A stretch of DNA of 34,709 nucleotides from the NCBI GenBank assembly GCA_007695295.1, contig REEB01000053.1:1-34709 (forward strand). Reading direction: 5' to 3'. The first letter of the stretch is position 1. Each line of letters starts with the position of its first letter. Below, one piece after another: positions 1 through 7,813 of the stretch. The stretch is from Puniceicoccaceae bacterium. GTDB taxonomy: Bacteria > Verrucomicrobiota > Verrucomicrobiia > Opitutales > Opitutaceae. Under the pieces are notes generated by a model, which was not told where the DNA came from, did not search any database, and saw nothing but the letters and a program-made list of their open reading frames with translations. A program made the translations under genes and the position numbers.

Positions 1-210
1 CCAGTCGCGCCCCCCTCCGTCGTAGCGGAGCCGGGGAGCGGCTTCGTGCCCCTCACCGCAACGTCGCACCCTCCGAAAGCGCTCCGCGCTTCCGCTACGC
101 CCGGGCCAGTCGCGCCCCCCTCCGTCGTAGCGGGGCCGGGGAGCGGCTTCGTGCCCCGCACCGCAACGTCGCACCCTCCGAAAGCGCTCCGCGCTTCCGC
201 TACGTCCGGG
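1..210. repeat. Two tandem copies of a 105-bp GC-rich repeat
   Basis: Bases 1-105 and 106-210 are the same 105-base unit with only three differences that I can see (near unit positions 29, 53 and 100). Each unit contains a short inverted repeat, AAGCGC-TCC-GCGCTT, and the unit carries CGTAGCGG near its start and the complement CCGCTACG near its end, so one unit could fold into a long hairpin. Open frames cross it, but the same bases repeat with period 105 (a multiple of 3), which explains them without coding. The array may extend beyond the window's left edge. The function is unknown; it resembles REP-like intergenic repeats in style. Confidence 0.85.
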
Positions 211-466
211 CCATCCACCACCCGAGGCAGCGTCGGTCTGACTCGTGGACCGCGTCCTTTCAGGCCGCGCCGTCGTGTTGTCCGATCATCCAGCCCGCTG
301 GGCTGGGCTATGGAATGGCCGCACCATTGGTGCTGAAGGCTGTCCAGGCTCCCGTTGCCGGGAGCCGTCACCGGTGATTTCCATGGTTTGACCTGGAGAA
401 CGCTTCGGGAGCATGCGCGTCCGGCCTTGATCGGCCGCATGGAGAAAGAACGGCTCTTGCGATGGG
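211..466. other. Non-coding stretch upstream of the efflux genes
   Basis: I see no convincing gene here. There are two small inverted repeats: GGCTCCC/GGGAGCC at 347-366 with a 6-base loop, and CGGCC/GGCCG at about 422-437. Neither is followed by a T-run, so neither looks like a classical terminator. No adjacent regulator gene (for example TetR type) is present in the window for the efflux pair. Confidence 0.5.
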
Positions 467-1597
467 ATGGCGGCGCCGGTTGACGCCGTGGGGAAAGTCC
501 GCATTCAGTGGCGGATGCTGCAACGACGGACGAAGCGAGCGGTGCTTGGGTTGGCCGCGGTGTTTCTCATCATCCTGGCCGCCGCGACGACGGTGGCACG
601 GCTCTTCAACTATTGGGAGCGCCAGCGGCTGGCGGAGGAGGAGCGGGCCACGCTGGTTGCGCCGGCGCCGTTGGAGGTCACTGTCGAGGAGCGCACCTTG
701 GAGCGCACGCGGCGGTTTGCAGCCCGGCTGCGGCCTTGGGCGGAGGCCCGGTTGGCGGCGGAAGTTTCAGGTCGCGTGATGGAAACTTTGGTGGAGGCCG
801 GGGAAGTGGTGGACGAAGGAGCGCCTCTGCTGCGGGTGGATCCGGTGCTGGCGCAGATCGCGGTCGATGCGGCCGAGGCCGGCTTGGCCGCGGCCCGGGT
901 TTCGGTGGAGGACCTGCGGCGCCAAGTTGAGGAGAGCAGGGCGTTGCTGGAGGCCCGTTCGGTGGCGCGCAGCACCCACGATGCACTGGTGGCGCGGCTG
1001 GAAATCCAGGAGCGCGAGCGCGACCGGCTGGAAGTGGAGCTGCGGCGGCAGCGCGAGTTGCTGGAGCGGCATGTCATTCGGGCCCCGTTTGCGGGAGTCG
1101 TGAATGCCCGGATGGTCGATCCCGGGGACAGCGTCTCGCCGGGCCAGGTGGTGGTGGACTTTGTTGCGGTGGACCCGCTGCGGGTGATTTTCCACGCCGG
1201 GGAGCGGGAGGTGGAGACCTTCACGCCCGGGAGCCGCTTCCCTTTGCGTTTCTCAAGTGGGGAGGCCGGCGGGGAGACCGAGATCGAGGTCCGCCACCGC
1301 GCGGCCAGCTCGGATCCGGTCACCGGACTGTTCCGTATCGAGGGCGTCCTGCCCAATCCGGAGGGCCGCATCCCGGGCGGGCTGACCGGGGTGGTCGAGG
1401 CGGTGGTGGCGGTCTACCGGGATCATCTCACGGTGCCGGCCGAAGCGGTGCGCTTCGAAGGGCTGAACGCCTATGTGGAGGAAGACGATGGCGAGGGCGG
1501 GGTCCGGCGGGTGCGCGTCGAACTCGGGCCGGAGATCGAGGGCCGCCATCCCGTTTTATCGGGTTTGGAGCGGGGCCAAGTTCTGCTCATCCGCTGA
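467..1597 (+). CDS. RND efflux periplasmic adaptor (membrane fusion) protein
   Basis: Periplasmic adaptor subunit of an RND efflux pump, 376 residues, tethered in the inner membrane and bridging pump and outer-membrane channel. A hydrophobic segment at about residues 25-47 (AVLGLAAVFLIILAAA) anchors it. The first half of a lipoyl-like domain follows (AAEVSGRVMETLVEAGE..., about 90-125), then an acidic/basic helical hairpin with coiled-coil character (about 125-200), then the second lipoyl half (IRAPFAGVVNARMVDPGD, about 205-225) and beta-barrel/membrane-proximal parts. The start is uncertain: ATG 467 has no good Shine-Dalgarno, and ATG 515 (residue 17), just before the basic stretch and membrane helix, is an equally reasonable start. 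The pump gene begins 10 bases after its stop, so the two are surely cotranscribed. Substrate is not predictable from sequence. Confidence 0.9.
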   Translation: MAAPVDAVGKVRIQWRMLQRRTKRAVLGLAAVFLIILAAATTVARLFNYWERQRLAEEERATLVAPAPLEVTVEERTLERTRRFAARLRPWAEARLAAEVSGRVMETLVEAGEVVDEGAPLLRVDPVLAQIAVDAAEAGLAAARVSVEDLRRQVEESRALLEARSVARSTHDALVARLEIQERERDRLEVELRRQRELLERHVIRAPFAGVVNARMVDPGDSVSPGQVVVDFVAVDPLRVIFHAGEREVETFTPGSRFPLRFSSGEAGGETEIEVRHRAASSDPVTGLFRIEGVLPNPEGRIPGGLTGVVEAVVAVYRDHLTVPAEAVRFEGLNAYVEEDDGEGGVRRVRVELGPEIEGRHPVLSGLERGQVLLIR

Positions 1598-1600
1598 GGG
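1596..1600 (+). promoter_or_regulatory. Ribosome binding site GAGGG fixing the pump start at 1608
   Basis: GAGGG at 1596-1600 overlaps the adaptor's stop codon (TGA, 1595-1597) and lies 7 bases before ATG 1608. This spacing decides the pump start against the long upstream extension of the same frame, whose residues lie inside the adaptor gene. It also implies translational coupling. Confidence 0.6.
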
Positions 1601-1607
1601 CGCCGCC

Positions 1608-4600
1608 ATGAATCTTCCGTCCTGGAGCGTCCGCAACCGGGTGGCGGTGAACATCATTGCCGCCGCCATCCTCGTCTCGGGTTTTTTTGCCGCCGCCACC
1701 CGGCTGCCGGTGGACCTGTTTCCCGACGTCTCGACCAACTTCATCCAGATCCAGACCATCGATCCCACCAGCAGCACGCCGGAGGACATCGAGCGGGGCA
1801 TCACCATCCCGATCGAGCAGGAGCTGGGCGGGATCACCGGTTTGCTCAACCTGATCTCCGTCTCCCAGGACAATGTTTCGAGCATCTTCCTGGAAATCGA
1901 CTCCGCGGTGAAGAATCTCGATCCGGTGGTCAACGAAGTCCGCCAGCAGGTGACGCGGGCGCGGCCGAAGCTATCCTCGACCGCGGAGGAGCCGCTGGTG
2001 CAGGAGTTCGAAATCCCTTTCCCGCTCCAGACCTTTGGCCTGCGGCTGCCTCCCGGCTTCGACCGGGAGACGATCCGGACGCTGGTCTCGCGGATGGAGC
2101 AGGAGCTGCGCTCCCTGCGCGGCGTGGCCGACATCCTCATTGACGGGCTGCCGGATCCCGAGATTTGGATCGAAGTCGATCCCTACATGGCCGAGATCCG
2201 CGGGCTTTCGCTGCCCGCAATCCAAGAGGCGGTCAACCGCCGCAGCCGCAATTGGGTCGGCGGGCGGATTGAAGGTCCGGGGGGAGAACGCGTGGTGCGG
2301 GTGCCTGCGGAAGTGACGCTGGCGGAGGAGCTGGAGTCGCTCGGGCTGCCCCGCCCCGGAGGCGGGATCACCCGCCTGCGCGACCTCGCCATGATCAAGG
2401 ACACGGCCGCCCGCGAGCAGACCCGCGGCCGGCTCAACCTCAACCCGGCCATCACCTTCACGGTGGTGAAGAAGCGCGGGGCGGACGCGCTCAAGACCGC
2501 CGCCGAAACCCGGGAGGTCTTCGAACGGCTCTCGGCCGCACTGCCGCCGGAGATCGAGGCCTTGGTCGTCAGCGACACGACCAAGTACATCGATGTCCGT
2601 ATCCAGACTGTATTACAAAACGGCATCCAGGCGCTCATCGTGGTGACCCTGTTGCTGGTGCTGTTGCTGGACTGGCGGCTGGCGGGCTTGATCGCCGTCG
2701 GCCTGCCGATCTCTTTCGCGGGGGCGTTTCTGGTCCTCTACTGGATGGGGGAGACGATCAACCTGCTCTCGCTCTTCGCGCTCATCATGGCGTTGGGGAT
2801 GATCGTGGACGATGCCCTCGTGGTGGCGGAAAACGTTTACCGCTATTACGAGGAGGGCAAGAGCCGCTTCCGGGCGGCGGTGGACGGAGCGTCCGAAGTG
2901 ATCTGGCCGGTGCTCGGGAGTGTGGCGACGACGGTGGCGGCGTTTCTGCCGCTGGTGTTGGCAGAGGGGATCCTGGGGCAGTTTCTGCTCATCATCCCGA
3001 TCGTGGTCATCTCGGCGCTGGCCTTCTCACTGGTGCAGGCCTTCATCGTGCTGCCCAGCCACCTCTGCGACTTTGTCCGGCATCCCCCCGAGGTGGCGGA
3101 CTTGGAGCAGGAGCGGGCGGAGGCGCCGGGCGGGATACGGCGGGCCTGGCTGAGCGCGGACATCATTTACCAGGAAACCCGGATGGCGGTGGACCGGTTT
3201 CTCAAGAACGTAATCGAGATCTACCTTTACCTGCTCGGGCGCTGCCTGCGCTGGCGGTATGCGGTCATCGCGGGGTTTGTCTTCCTCTTGGTGGGGGGGT
3301 TGGCGATGGTCGGCTTCGGGCTGCTGCGGTTCCAACTATTCGCGACGGATTTTGCGGACCGCATCTTCGTCAAACTCGAGCTGCCGGCGAACGCCTCACT
3401 TGATCAGACCGAGGACTTGGTCCGCAGGCTCGAACAGACCATCATCACGGAATTGCCGGAGACGGATCTGCACGGGATCGTTTCGCAGGTGGGGGCGCGT
3501 CTGAGTGTGGACAACCAGTTCCTGCAGTTCGGGAGCAACCTGGCGATGGTGACGGTCGACTTGGATGAACAGAATCCGCTCTGCCGTCCGGCCTCGGTCA
3601 TCGAGCGCCACTTGAACCGGATCGTGGCCGGATTTCCCGAGCTGGTCCAGGGTTCGGCGGAAATGGAGGGCGGCGGTCCGCCGGTGGGGCGGCCGATCAA
3701 CGTGCTAATCTCCGGGGCGGATATCGCGACCATCGAAGCCATCGCGGTGGAGATGGAAGGCCGGCTGCGCGCGATCCCAGGCGTCTTCGGGCTTTCCAAC
3801 AACCTCAGCATGGACAAGCCCGAGCTGCGGGTGGTGGTCGATGAAGAGCGGGCGGCGGCGCGCGGTCTGGACGTGGCCGGGGTCGGCCTCCAGGTGACCG
3901 GGGCCATCCAGGGGCTGGAAGCGGCGCGGAGCCGGCGGGACAACGACGAAGTGGTCGTGCGGGTGCTCTACGAGGAGCGGCTCCAGCGCGATCCCGAGCG
4001 GCTGAGCGAGCTGCGCCTGATCAACCGCGAAGGCCGGCCGGTGGCGCTGGAGGCGGTGGCGGAGATCGTGCCAACGAGCGGTTTTTCCCGCATCAACCGG
4101 CGCGACCAGCAGCGGGTGGTGACGCTTTCGGGCAGTGTGGATGCGCGCATCATCACATCGCGGGCGGTCAACCGGATGATCGAGTCGTGGCTGCCTGAAT
4201 ACAGCGAGCGTTATCCGGAGTACCGCATCCGCCTGGCCGGTGAAAACGAGGACACCGAGCGCAGCATCGCCTCGATGCAGTTTGCCGCCTTCATCGCCTT
4301 CCTGCTCATCTACGTCATCCTTGCGGTGCTCTTCAACTCGTTCTTCCAGCCGCTGATCGTGATGGCGGTGATCCCCTTTGGCATAGTGGGGGTGATCGCG
4401 GGACTGCTGGTGATGGGCGAGCCGCTCGGGCTGATGGCGATCATGGGCACGATCGCGCTCTCCGGGATCGTGGTGAACAACTCGGTGGTGTTTCTGGACT
4501 TCATGAACCGCCGCCGGCTTGATCCCAATGAAGGCGGAGCCCCGCCCGATCCGGGGGAAACGACGGCGCGGCTGAAGCCTTACCGCCGTTGGCGATCCAT

Positions 4601-4841
4601 CCTGATCAGCGGGCGGATCCGCTTCCGGCCGATCTTTCTCACCACCGCCACGACCATCGCCGGGCTTTTCAGCCTCGGTTTCTTCTCGCGCGGCCAGGAG
4701 GAGTTTCTCGCCCCGATGGCGCAGGCGATCATCTTCGGGCTGATCTTTGCCTCGCTCATCACGATGGTCTTGATTCCCTGCCTCTACGCGATTCTCGACG
4801 ACTTCCGGGGCTTCGTCAGCCGCCGCCGGCGCACCGGTTGA
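1608..4841 (+). CDS. RND family efflux pump, inner-membrane subunit (AcrB/MexB-like)
   Basis: Proton-driven inner-membrane exporter of the AcrB/HAE type, 1077 residues, the family's usual length. It starts with the typical short cytoplasmic stretch and helix 1 (SVRNRVAVNIIAAAIL), followed by the porter domain, a helix bundle 2-6, a second large periplasmic domain (about 580-890) and helices 8-12. The helix-4 acidic pair of the proton relay is present in GMIVDDALVVAENV (Asp401, Asp402). In helix 10 the position of AcrB Lys940 appears to be Asn957 (GIVVNNSVVFLDF), as in some RND subgroups that lack this lysine. It pairs with the adaptor immediately upstream; no TolC-like channel is in the window, so an outer-membrane partner must come from elsewhere. 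Whether it exports drugs, lipids or other compounds cannot be told. Confidence 0.95.
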   Translation: MNLPSWSVRNRVAVNIIAAAILVSGFFAAATRLPVDLFPDVSTNFIQIQTIDPTSSTPEDIERGITIPIEQELGGITGLLNLISVSQDNVSSIFLEIDSAVKNLDPVVNEVRQQVTRARPKLSSTAEEPLVQEFEIPFPLQTFGLRLPPGFDRETIRTLVSRMEQELRSLRGVADILIDGLPDPEIWIEVDPYMAEIRGLSLPAIQEAVNRRSRNWVGGRIEGPGGERVVRVPAEVTLAEELESLGLPRPGGGITRLRDLAMIKDTAAREQTRGRLNLNPAITFTVVKKRGADALKTAAETREVFERLSAALPPEIEALVVSDTTKYIDVRIQTVLQNGIQALIVVTLLLVLLLDWRLAGLIAVGLPISFAGAFLVLYWMGETINLLSLFALIMALGMIVDDALVVAENVYRYYEEGKSRFRAAVDGASEVIWPVLGSVATTVAAFLPLVLAEGILGQFLLIIPIVVISALAFSLVQAFIVLPSHLCDFVRHPPEVADLEQERAEAPGGIRRAWLSADIIYQETRMAVDRFLKNVIEIYLYLLGRCLRWRYAVIAGFVFLLVGGLAMVGFGLLRFQLFATDFADRIFVKLELPANASLDQTEDLVRRLEQTIITELPETDLHGIVSQVGARLSVDNQFLQFGSNLAMVTVDLDEQNPLCRPASVIERHLNRIVAGFPELVQGSAEMEGGGPPVGRPINVLISGADIATIEAIAVEMEGRLRAIPGVFGLSNNLSMDKPELRVVVDEERAAARGLDVAGVGLQVTGAIQGLEAARSRRDNDEVVVRVLYEERLQRDPERLSELRLINREGRPVALEAVAEIVPTSGFSRINRRDQQRVVTLSGSVDARIITSRAVNRMIESWLPEYSERYPEYRIRLAGENEDTERSIASMQFAAFIAFLLIYVILAVLFNSFFQPLIVMAVIPFGIVGVIAGLLVMGEPLGLMAIMGTIALSGIVVNNSVVFLDFMNRRRLDPNEGGAPPDPGETTARLKPYRRWRSILISGRIRFRPIFLTTATTIAGLFSLGFFSRGQEEFLAPMAQAIIFGLIFASLITMVLIPCLYAILDDFRGFVSRRRRTG

Positions 4842-4846
4842 AGTGG

Positions 4847-4863
4847 GGGAAGGCCTTCTTCCC
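4847..4863. terminator. Candidate hairpin between convergent genes
   Basis: GGGAAG (4847-4852) pairs with CTTCCC (4858-4863) across a 5-base loop, 5 bases after the pump's stop codon and between it and the convergent gene ending at 4899. There is no T-run on either side, so an intrinsic terminator is only a possibility from position. Confidence 0.25.
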
Positions 4864-4898
4864 GGCCAGCGGCTCAGGCCGGGGTGGCCGCCGGCGTT

Positions 4899-6263
4899 TC
4901 ACCGCAGGTGGTGGATGCGCAGGTTGCGGTAACGGGCAACGGTCCACTGCATTTGGCGGAAGCCCAGTTTGCCCTCGGTGAGGCGGGGGCCGAAACGTTC
5001 GCCGTCGTCGGTGAAATCGATCACGAGGCGGTCATCCACGGCAAGGCGGAGGTGCGGGCCGTCCTTGACCAGAGTGATGCGGTGGACGGAGCGCGAGCCG
5101 ATGGGGATGCCCTCGGGGCCGTTGTCGACGAGGAAAAAGCCGCTGTTTTTGCGGAGATTGGAGGTGATCCGGCCCGGTTCCATGACGGGGCTGTTGGGGT
5201 AGTAGGAGATGTGGTAGCAATCGATGTCGCCTTCGGTGTATTGGAGAAAACGGCCGTCCCGGGGGGCGAGCGAAGGATCGAAGAGGTCGCGTCCGTCCCG
5301 GCCGCGGGCGCCAAAGAAGACGATGCAGAGGCCAGTCTCCTCGAGGAGTTGCATCTCCCACTCGGCGACAAAGCGGTCGGGCAGATCCTCCGGCCGCCAA
5401 AAGACGAGGTGGCCGTCGGAGCCGTCCGGCCGCTCCGAGGCCATCCGCATCCAGCCGTCTGCAAAGGCGATCCGCCCCGGGCCTTCCAGCACCCAGTCGG
5501 CGGTGGAAGCCTCGGAGAGTGGGTTGGCCTCGATGAGGTCGCCGCGGAGGGGCGCTGGGTCGAAGGCGCCGCGCTCCCGCAGGCCGAGCACGTGGTCGAG
5601 GCTGCCCCGGTAAAGCGGCCCCACCAACTCGCGGATGGCATCGGCGGCAAGTGCGGATGCGGAGAGGCGCGGATCGGCGATGGCGAAGTGGCCGAGCGGA
5701 AAAACGGCCTCGCGGGCGGCGCCGGGCTGCCAGGGTGCGATGCGGGTGCCGGGCGTTCGCAGGGGCGAGCCGTTGAGAAAAACATCGAAGCGGCCGTCGG
5801 CGGCATTCCAGGCGGCGGCGAAGTGCACCCAGCCCGGACCGGGCAGGCCGGGGAGCTGGACGTTGAGGGTGGTGTCGCCGCGGTCTTCGAGTCCCTCCCA
5901 GCGCCAGATGAGCGAAATCTGCTCGGGGGCGTGGGTGAAGCGCAGGCGGAAGAGCCCCGGCAGCGAGACCAGCTCCCGGTCCAGCGCGGTGACTCCGGGC
6001 CCGGCACGGTAGGGGCGGTCGAGCAGTAACCAGAAGGAGATTGCGCCGACCTCGCCGAGGGGCGGGTCCAGTCCGATGCGGTGGCTGGCGGGCTCGGCGG
6101 CGTGGTGGACCGAGAGCCCGGGATGGGGGGGTGGCGGAGCGAAGGAGGACGGCATGGCGGAGAGGTCTGTGAAAACCGCCACCGCGACGCCCAGAAGTAT
6201 CCATGGATTGACTACGTTGAGATAAGCAAACGAGGCGACCGGCGGCGCGGGGATGGGGCCCAT
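4899..6263 (-). CDS. YesU-like (DUF1961) secreted/anchored protein with LamG-like N-terminal domain
   Basis: 454 residues. A hydrophobic stretch near the N-terminus (PWILLGVAVAVFTDLSA, about 20-36) suggests a signal peptide or anchor. A concanavalin/LamG-like region follows (about 85-220, with SFWLLLDRPYR, GWVHFAAAWN and FDVFLNGSPL). The C-terminal half (about 250-454) resembles the DUF1961/YesU family: EWEMQLLEETGLCIVFFGAR, GDIDCYHISYYPNSP, TSNLRKNSGF and a closing YRNLRIHHLR strand. YesU of Bacillus lies in a rhamnogalacturonan utilisation cluster, so a role in plant or algal polysaccharide use is a reasonable inference, but the biochemical activity is unknown to me. ATG 6263 keeps the signal-like helix; ATG 6155 would remove it. 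Neither has a good Shine-Dalgarno. It follows the LacI-type gene by about 90 bases on the same strand and is its likely target. Confidence 0.75.
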   Translation of the reverse strand: MGPIPAPPVASFAYLNVVNPWILLGVAVAVFTDLSAMPSSFAPPPPHPGLSVHHAAEPASHRIGLDPPLGEVGAISFWLLLDRPYRAGPGVTALDRELVSLPGLFRLRFTHAPEQISLIWRWEGLEDRGDTTLNVQLPGLPGPGWVHFAAAWNAADGRFDVFLNGSPLRTPGTRIAPWQPGAAREAVFPLGHFAIADPRLSASALAADAIRELVGPLYRGSLDHVLGLRERGAFDPAPLRGDLIEANPLSEASTADWVLEGPGRIAFADGWMRMASERPDGSDGHLVFWRPEDLPDRFVAEWEMQLLEETGLCIVFFGARGRDGRDLFDPSLAPRDGRFLQYTEGDIDCYHISYYPNSPVMEPGRITSNLRKNSGFFLVDNGPEGIPIGSRSVHRITLVKDGPHLRLAVDDRLVIDFTDDGERFGPRLTEGKLGFRQMQWTVARYRNLRIHHLR

Positions 6264-6312
6264 GACGGGTCAAGGTAAGGCCGGCTCGGTCGGAGGGAAC
6301 CGCGGGGCGGGC

Positions 6313-6320
6313 CTGACAGT
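6313..6320. promoter_or_regulatory. CTGACAGT motif between regulator and YesU-like gene
   Basis: CTGACAGT occurs here, 50 bases upstream of the YesU-like start, and again as part of the perfect palindrome CTGACAGTCAG just upstream of the LacI-type gene's ATG. The shared eight bases make this a candidate half-site or degenerate operator for the LacI-type regulator. The evidence is only the sequence match and position. Confidence 0.25.
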
Positions 6321-6352
6321 TCGAAGCGGGGGTGGCGGCGCTTGATCAGGCG

Positions 6353-7381
6353 CTAGCCCGCCTGGCCTCTCAGGGTGGGGCCCGGCTGCCAGGCGGCGAT
6401 GAGGGTGGTGTTGTTCGGAACCTCAGGCGGGCCGTATTCGTTGCGGTGGATCTGGGCGATGAGCAGCTCGATGCCGCGGGCGCCGATGAGACGCGGCCGC
6501 AGGTCAAGCCCGGCGCAAGGGACGCTGGCGGAGAGGGTGTTGAGGCAACAGAACCCGTGGGTGGAGGGGATCTCGGCGCCTTCGGCTTTCATCCACTCCA
6601 GCACCTCGGTGTTGTGGCAGAGGACGACGTCGGGTTTGGTTTTCCTGAACCAGCGGCCGAAGCTTTCCCGGGTGGCGTCTTCCTCGACCAGGGGCGGGAC
6701 CGGATCGGTGACCGACCGGTGGGTCTGGTAGGCGAGGAAGGACGCCTCCCAGCGGTAGAGGAGCCGCTCGTCATGGGGTCGGTTGATGACGAGCCCGGGC
6801 CGCCGGTAGCCCAGGCGGTGGAGTTTCTCCATCACCAGCAGCATGGAGCGGTAATGATTGGAGCAGACGGTGTGGAGCGCGGGGTGCTGGATATGGTAGT
6901 CCGAGTAAATCCCCGCATAGTGCGACCAGTCGAGGCCGGAAAGATCGGGGTCCACGGTGACGGGGAGGAGGAAAATCCCGCGGATCGAACGCGACTGCAG
7001 AATGGTGTCGAGGCGCTTGAGGGAGAGGTTTTGTTTCGCGATGGCAAAGGTTTCGGCCTTGAAGCCGAGCTCGGTGGCGCGCTCGGTGGCGCCGGCGGTG
7101 AGCTCTTGGTGGAACCGGTTGGCCGGGCTGGTGCGGTCGGCCGGGTCGTCGACATCAAGGATGGCGAGAAGGCCGCGGAAGGTGCCGGCCCGGGAGCGGC
7201 GCATCTCCGACATGAGCGCTCCGGCGAGGGGGTTGTAACGGTAGCCGGCTTTTTCAGCGGCCTTGACGACCCGCTCGCGAGTCTTCGGATGCACGCGGGG
7301 ACAGTCCCGCAGGGCTTCCGAAACGGTGGTGTGGGAGAGCCCGAGGGACCGGGCCAGTTCGCGCAGGGAGGGGCCGCTCAT
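6353..7381 (-). CDS. LacI-family transcriptional regulator
   Basis: Sugar-responsive DNA-binding regulator, 342 residues from ATG 7381. The N-terminal helix-turn-helix is clear (SLRELARSLGLSHTTVSEAL, then RDCPRVHPKTRERVVKAAEK), followed by the hinge (YNPLAGALMSEMRRSR) and a periplasmic-binding-protein-like effector domain of about 270 residues (RGLLAILDV at its start, GIFLLPVTVDP, RRPGLVINRP, PDVVLCHNTEVLEWM). The same frame is open to a TTG at 7414, but ATG 7381 puts the start just before the DNA-binding helix and leaves the palindrome at 7397-7407 in the leader. The effector is unknown; the neighbouring YesU-like gene suggests an oligosaccharide or sugar. Likely cotranscribed with, or acting on, that gene. 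Confidence 0.9.
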   Translation of the reverse strand: MSGPSLRELARSLGLSHTTVSEALRDCPRVHPKTRERVVKAAEKAGYRYNPLAGALMSEMRRSRAGTFRGLLAILDVDDPADRTSPANRFHQELTAGATERATELGFKAETFAIAKQNLSLKRLDTILQSRSIRGIFLLPVTVDPDLSGLDWSHYAGIYSDYHIQHPALHTVCSNHYRSMLLVMEKLHRLGYRRPGLVINRPHDERLLYRWEASFLAYQTHRSVTDPVPPLVEEDATRESFGRWFRKTKPDVVLCHNTEVLEWMKAEGAEIPSTHGFCCLNTLSASVPCAGLDLRPRLIGARGIELLIAQIHRNEYGPPEVPNNTTLIAAWQPGPTLRGQAG

Positions 7382-7396
7382 GGGAGGGGTTGTGCT

Positions 7397-7407
7397 CTGA
7401 CAGTCAG
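7397..7407. promoter_or_regulatory. Palindrome CTGAC-A-GTCAG, candidate operator
   Basis: A perfect 11-base inverted repeat with one central base lies 16 bases upstream of the regulator's ATG at 7381. LacI-family proteins bind short palindromes and often autoregulate. The eight-base match at 6313-6320 supports a shared site. If the TTG start at 7414 is used instead, it would lie inside the coding region. Confidence 0.35.
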
Positions 7408-7524
7408 AAGACAAAGCCGCCGTTCGGTCCGTGGCAAGTGCAATCCCGCGTGTTTGTGCCAGTGATGCCCTCTTCCCCCGGTGACTTACACCGCCGGGAC
7501 AGCGTTAAGCGGGCGCGGTGGAAA

Positions 7525-7599
7525 TGGCACCCCCACGGGGAATCGAACCCCGGTTTTAGGAATGAGAATCCTACGTCCTAGCCGCTAGACGATGGGGGC
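7525..7599 (-). tRNA. tRNA-Glu (anticodon CTC)
   Basis: Read on the minus strand, the sequence folds into a complete cloverleaf. The acceptor stem is GCCCCCA with TGGGGGT (G-U first pair, as in many bacterial and plastid tRNA-Glu). There is a D arm with GGCTAGG. The anticodon stem TAGGA/TCCTA encloses loop TTCTCAT, giving anticodon CTC, which reads GAG. The T arm is CGGGG-TTCGATT-CCCCG, the discriminator is G, and CCA is encoded. Length is 75 bases with CCA. It is a single isolated tRNA gene between the LacI-type regulator and the MFS gene. An A+T-rich patch at about 7621-7637 upstream of its 5' end (GATAAAACTATTTT on the plus strand) is the probable promoter area; I cannot define the boxes. 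Confidence 0.95.
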
Positions 7600-7813
7600 G
7601 CGGGCGACCCTCGGTCACAGGGATAAAACTATTTTCGAGGCCGGGGACGAATGCAAGTGCAAGATCGATCTCCCCGCAGGGCGGCGGGTGCCGAGGGGGA
7701 GCGGTCGTCCCGGGCGGCCTTCCTTGGGGAAGGCGAAGGAGAAGACCGGACAGGACTGGCGGCGGCGGAGGAGAAGCGCATAGTGGGGGCTTTTGCCACG
7801 CCATCCCGAGAGC

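Noticed and set aside
46-336. 96-codon forward frame over the left-edge repeat
   Set aside because: It reads through a 105-bp tandem DNA repeat whose period is a multiple of three, so the repeated peptide is a by-product; there is no start signal or known domain.
4884-6029. 381-codon forward frame opposite the YesU-like gene
   Set aside because: Long antisense frames are common in high-GC coding DNA; the minus-strand protein has recognisable domains while this one has low-complexity Ala/Gly/Val content.
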